Part shown: positions 60,569 through 64,000 of the stretch, piece after piece
How the letters are laid out: each line of letters opens with the position of its first letter
Numbering within the stretch: the stretch's first letter is position 1
Notes under the pieces: generated by a model
What the model saw: the letters and a program-made list of their open reading frames with translations, nothing else
What the model was told of the DNA's origin: nothing
Database searches by the model: none
Assembly: GCF_034190915.1 (NCBI RefSeq)
Contig: NW_026947506.1
Location: 11,531,501 to 11,595,500, forward strand
Direction: 5' to 3'
DNA: 64,000 bases
Origin: Cavia porcellus
Lineage: Eukaryota; Chordata; Mammalia; Rodentia; Caviidae
Translations under genes and position numbers: made by a program

Positions 60569-60650
60569 CATTGCGTAGCTCGGAGGTCTCCAAGGTTCTT
60601 TCTAAGCAGTCCACAGCGAATAGAAGCCACAAAACGCGGTATAGCAATCA
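60569..60650 (-). CDS. Candidate first (start-codon) exon of gene B
   Basis: On the minus strand a 5'UTR-like stretch ends 'gagctacgcaATG' and is followed at once by a donor-like GTGATG. KRAB zinc-finger genes commonly have a 5' exon ending exactly in ATG, joined in phase 0 to the KRAB-A exon, and 40753-40879 opens in that phase (giving M-EAVTFEDV). Only the last three bases (60571-60569) would be coding. The donor is weaker than GTRAGT, and the exon's 5' edge is a guess from the promoter position. Confidence 0.5.
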
Positions 60651-60689
60651 TCTAGCTCTCCCTATTTTGCCCCGAGACGCAATAGACGC

Positions 60690-60800
60690 CATGACACCGG
60701 AAGAGACCGCCTATCTTTGGCCCGCCCGATTGGTCAGTTCATACAGCCCGCCTCTTCAGCACTGATTGGCTCCTGTTCTCCTGCCCGCCTCCCCCACCAA
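60690..60800 (-). promoter_or_regulatory. Probable gene B promoter
   Basis: G+C- and CpG-richer than its surroundings. On the minus strand there are two CCAAT boxes (60769-60765 and 60733-60729), GC boxes (GGGCGGG at 60727-60721 and GGCGGG at 60752-60747) and an ETS-like CTTCCGG (60703-60697). A TATA box is lacking. This layout is usual for housekeeping-like KZFP promoters, and the distance to the ATG exon fits. Transcription could also start on the plus strand. Confidence 0.55.
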
Positions 60801-60995
60801 GAATAATTACGGACACCCCCCCCCCCCCCGTAACTGTGGTTCCCCAATGAAAGATTGTGGAGAGTTCTGGAGCTGGCTGTCTTCTGCAATGTTGACCTCA
60901 GCTCCTCTGATGCGTATTTGCACTGAAGGGCTTTACCTCAGCCCCCCCCCCCGCCCCAAAACCCATTATATTTCAAAGATAACAGTAAAAAAAGG

Positions 60996-61080
60996 GGTCC
61001 GGGGTTTTTAGCTCAGCAGCATAAGCGCCTGCCTGGCAAGCTCGAGGTCGTGCATTCGATCCCTGATAACAAAAGAAAGT
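60996..61080 (+). repeat. ID-type SINE
   Basis: 'ccggggtttttagctcagca', 'gcgcctgcctggcaagctcg' and 'cattcgatccctgataacaa' match the ID-like SINE. Confidence 0.85.
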
Positions 61081-61289
61081 AAAACTAAAACAAAATTTCA
61101 AAACATGTCAGTCAGGGGTCAACAATGGTATCTACATTGCCATTCCCATAGCATTTACACAGAGCATAAGACATCTGTATTCAGTTTTCCAGTTCCAGCA
61201 CCAATTTTCCTCTTCAGTGAACTCAAGAGAAATCAGTAGTATAACTATCCCATTTAAACATACATATGTATATATATATATTATTCAAA

Positions 61290-63778
61290 TACATGTTTTT
61301 TCTTTCAGGTTTTCACACTAATAAAACAAAATGATGTTTACACGTGCGTGTTTTATTTCACTGAGTAGGTTCACAAGTTGCATCCATTTATCTATAAAAG
61401 ACCCCAGTTTATCCTTCTTTATGGGTACTCCATTGCATAAAAATACATCTTTTTTATCCATTCCTTAGTTGATGGGCATTTAGGTTTTCCCAAAGATCTG
61501 GCTACCACAAACTGTGCTGCTGTTAACATGGATGCACATATATCACTGTGGTATGAAGTTTTTACTTCTTTTGAGCAGATACCCAGAAGGGGAATAGCTG
61601 AGTTGAGTGGGACCTGTAGACTTAGTTTGTGCGGAATCTCCACACTGATTTCCACAGTGGTTGCATTACCAGCAACAATGGAGAAGGGATCCTTTTTCCC
61701 CCACTACCCCTCCAGCATTGGTTATTGCTTGATTTCTTGACAGTAGGCATTTTTTCTGGGGCAAGGTGAAATCTCAATGTTGTTTTAATTTGCATCGGTT
61801 AAATGACCAGTGAGGTAGAACATTTTGTCACATATTTATTTGCTGTTTCTATTTCTTCATCTGAGAACTGTGTATTTCATCTCAGATGCACATTTTTGGA
61901 TTGAGTCTTTAAATCTGGGAAGACTGAATTTTTTGAGTTTTTGGTGCTCTCAATAGTAATCCTTTGTCTGAGGAACAGCTGGCAAACATTTTCTCCCACG
62001 TTGTGGGTTGTCTCTTCACTCTGCTGGTAGTTTCTTTTGCTGTTAGAAAGCTTTTCAGATCCCACTTGATTCTAGGTGATGTTGCTGTTCAATCCATGTT
62101 TTCTTCATAAAGTCTTTGCTTACATCAATGTCTTCTAGAGTTTTACTTACTCTATCTTCCAGCGGATTTAATGTTTCTGTTTTAATATAAGATCTTGGAT
62201 CTATTCTGATCTTAGCTTAATACACGTTGAAAGATATGGGTCCAGTTTTAATATTCAGCATGTGTAGAGCCTTTTTTCCAGCAACGTTTATTAAAGAGGC
62301 TATCTTTCTTCCAGTGACTGTGTTTGGCACCTTTGTCAAAGATAAGATGGTTTAGTGTGTCTGGGGTTGTTTCTCCATCTTTTAATTTGTTCCTTTGGTC
62401 TTTGGGTCTGGTTTTGCTTTGTTTTACTTACTGTCTGTACCACACTTTTTTTTTTTTATCCCAGTAGCTTTATAGTATAATTTCAAGTCAGGGATTGTGA
62501 AGGACCCTATCTTGTATTTGTTACCCAGGATCACCTTTGCTATTGTAAGTCTCTTCTGGTTCCAGATGAATTTTAGGATTTATTTTGTGTAATTCTTTGA
62601 GATATGCTATTGGGGTTTTGGTTGGGATTGCACTGAATCTGTACAAAGTTTTGGAAGTATGGCCATTTTCACTATATTGATTTTTCCTGCCCCAAAGCAT
62701 GGGATACCTCTCCATTTTCTAATATCCTGTTCAATCTCCTTCTCAAAAGTACTATAGTTTTCAATATGTAATCTATTAACTAGTGATTTCCTATTGTTTA
62801 TTTTTTCTGAAATTCTGTACCCTATTTCTGTTTTTTTTTTTTCTTTTTCTCCTTAACAAATAGAGTACTATAGTTTTTGATGTAGAGGTCATTTACATCC
62901 TTTGTTAGATTGGTTCCTAATTATTATATTTTGTTGGATGTTATTGTAAAAGTTATTGTTTCCTTGATTTCTCTTTCCACGAGTTTTTTATTCTTGTATA
63001 TGAAGTCTATTGATTGTTGAGTTTTGACTTTGTAACCAGCTACATTACTGAATTTGAGTATTGAATTAGAAGTCTTTTGCAGGAATTTTTAGGGTCTTCT
63101 AAGTAGAGTATCATGTTATCTGCAAATAATGGTATTTTAAGATTTTCCTTTTCTATCTTTATTCCTTTTATTTCTTTCTCTTGTCTAATTGCTCCAGTTA
63201 GTTTCCAGGACTATATTGAATAAGAGTGGAGACAGTGGACATCCTAGTATTATTCCTGATTTTAGCGTAAAAGTTTCAGTTTTTGTCCACTTAGTATGAG
63301 GTTGACTGTTGGTCTGTCATAAAAGGCTTTTATCAGGTGGAGATAAACATCATCTCTCCCAATTTTTGTAGAATTTTTATTATGAATAGGTGCTGGACTT
63401 TGTCAAAATCTTTTTCTGCATCTACTGAAATGATCAAAGGATTTTTGTCTTTGGATTTGTCACTACGGTGTATTCTGTGTATGGATTTATGTATGTTGAA
63501 CCATCCCTGAATTCCAGCGAAGAATTCCACTTGATCATGGTGTACAGTCTTCTTGATGATGTTCTGCAGTCTGTTTGCCAGTATCTTATTGAGGATTTTT
63601 GCTTCAGTGTTCATTAGGCAGATTGGCCTGTAATTCTCTATCTTATTTGGATTCTTCTGTGGTTTTAGTATCAGGGTAATGCTTGCTTCCAGGAATGAAT
63701 TTGGAAGTACCACTTCCCATTCAATTTCATTGAAAAGTTTGAGAAGTAGTGGTGTTAGGTCTTCTCTAAATTTCTTGT
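61290..63778 (-). mobile_element. LINE-1 (copy e), old, minus strand
   Basis: On the minus strand this is the 3' two thirds of ORF2: reverse transcriptase (63713-63333, with [16 protein letters not shown]), the FADD region near 63120, then the C-terminal part down to about 61420, then a short 3'UTR. It is more diverged from copies b-d than they are from each other and is 5'-truncated at about 63778. A short L1 fragment is nested in it at 62762-62863. Confidence 0.85.
62762..62863 (+). mobile_element. 102-bp 5'-truncated L1 insertion with target duplication
   Basis: Matches only the last ~100 bp of the L1 3'UTR (compare 51517-51605: 'caatatgt', 'tctattaact', the T-run and 'ctcctt'). It is flanked by the 14-bp repeat 'agtactatagtttt' at 62748-62761 and 62864-62877, which belongs to copy e. 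The poly-A tail is almost lost. Confidence 0.85.
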
Positions 63779-64000
63779 TTCATGGCTACCCCTGCTTTCT
63801 TTCAGGGCTCAGTAGACTCTTTGCATAATGGGCTGCAAATGTTTTCAGGATTCAGGTTCAATCCTCCAGGGAGGAATTAATCCCCTGATGTTGGAAAACA
63901 TTCTGAGCCCAGGCTGGGGCAGGACACAACAGAATAGCAAGTGGGAAGGCTGTGTGAAGGCAGCGGACTTCACTTTCAAGATTTTCACTCTTATCTCTAT
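63779..64000. other. Unassigned sequence at window end
   Basis: The first ~25 bases resemble the L1 endonuclease region in reverse. The rest is not recognised and could be an LTR fragment. Confidence 0.3.

Overview
The window is vertebrate nuclear DNA from a mammal, almost certainly a rodent. It carries spliced KRAB zinc-finger genes, B1 (7SL-derived) and ID-type (tRNA-derived) SINEs, several LINE-1 copies and a betaretrovirus-like (ERVK class) provirus. The mix of B1 and ID-like SINEs fits a castorimorph such as beaver, but the species cannot be fixed from this sequence and that guess is weak.

Host genes. Two paralogous KRAB zinc-finger genes lie tail to tail. Gene A (+) enters from the left and has its KRAB-A exon at 2300-2426, a 61-bp linker exon at 2634-2694 and a 19-finger exon at 4043-5834, with a poly-A signal near 7245. 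Gene B (-) has a probable promoter and start-codon exon near 60.57-60.8 kb, then a ~19.7 kb intron, KRAB-A exon 40753-40879, linker exon 40491-40551, an 8-finger exon 38532-39360 and a poly-A signal near 37360. Exon lengths (127 and 61 bp), splice phases and 3'UTRs match, so they arose by inverted duplication. Both arrays lack the usual Leu at helix position 4 in every finger and mostly carry Cys there.

Between and inside the genes. From 12.9 to 24.7 kb two L1 copies sit tail to tail and both lack their 3' ends at one junction (~17.9 kb). From 28583 to 36541 there is a full ERVK provirus on the minus strand with paired LTRs, a perfect 6-bp target duplication, a Lys3-type primer site, an open gag, and dUTPase-protease, pol and env with few breaks. 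Intron 1 of gene B holds an old L1 (41.5-51.6 kb) with its own tandem 5' monomers. Inside its ORF1 sits a separate 3.16-kb retroelement flanked by 16-bp target duplications: its own 5'UTR, an intact 350-codon ORF1, then directly an L1-type 3'UTR and poly-A tail, with no ORF2. It is a half-LINE (HAL1-like) element and is the most interesting object here. At 58.7-59.7 kb is a retroviral env/3'LTR remnant of another family, and 61.3-63.8 kb is an old L1 with a 102-bp L1 insertion nested in it.

The rest is AT-rich non-coding sequence with SINEs and two CA microsatellites. KRAB zinc-finger proteins generally silence retroelements, and the retroelements here lie between and within two such genes. 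Whether these proteins target these elements cannot be told from the sequence.
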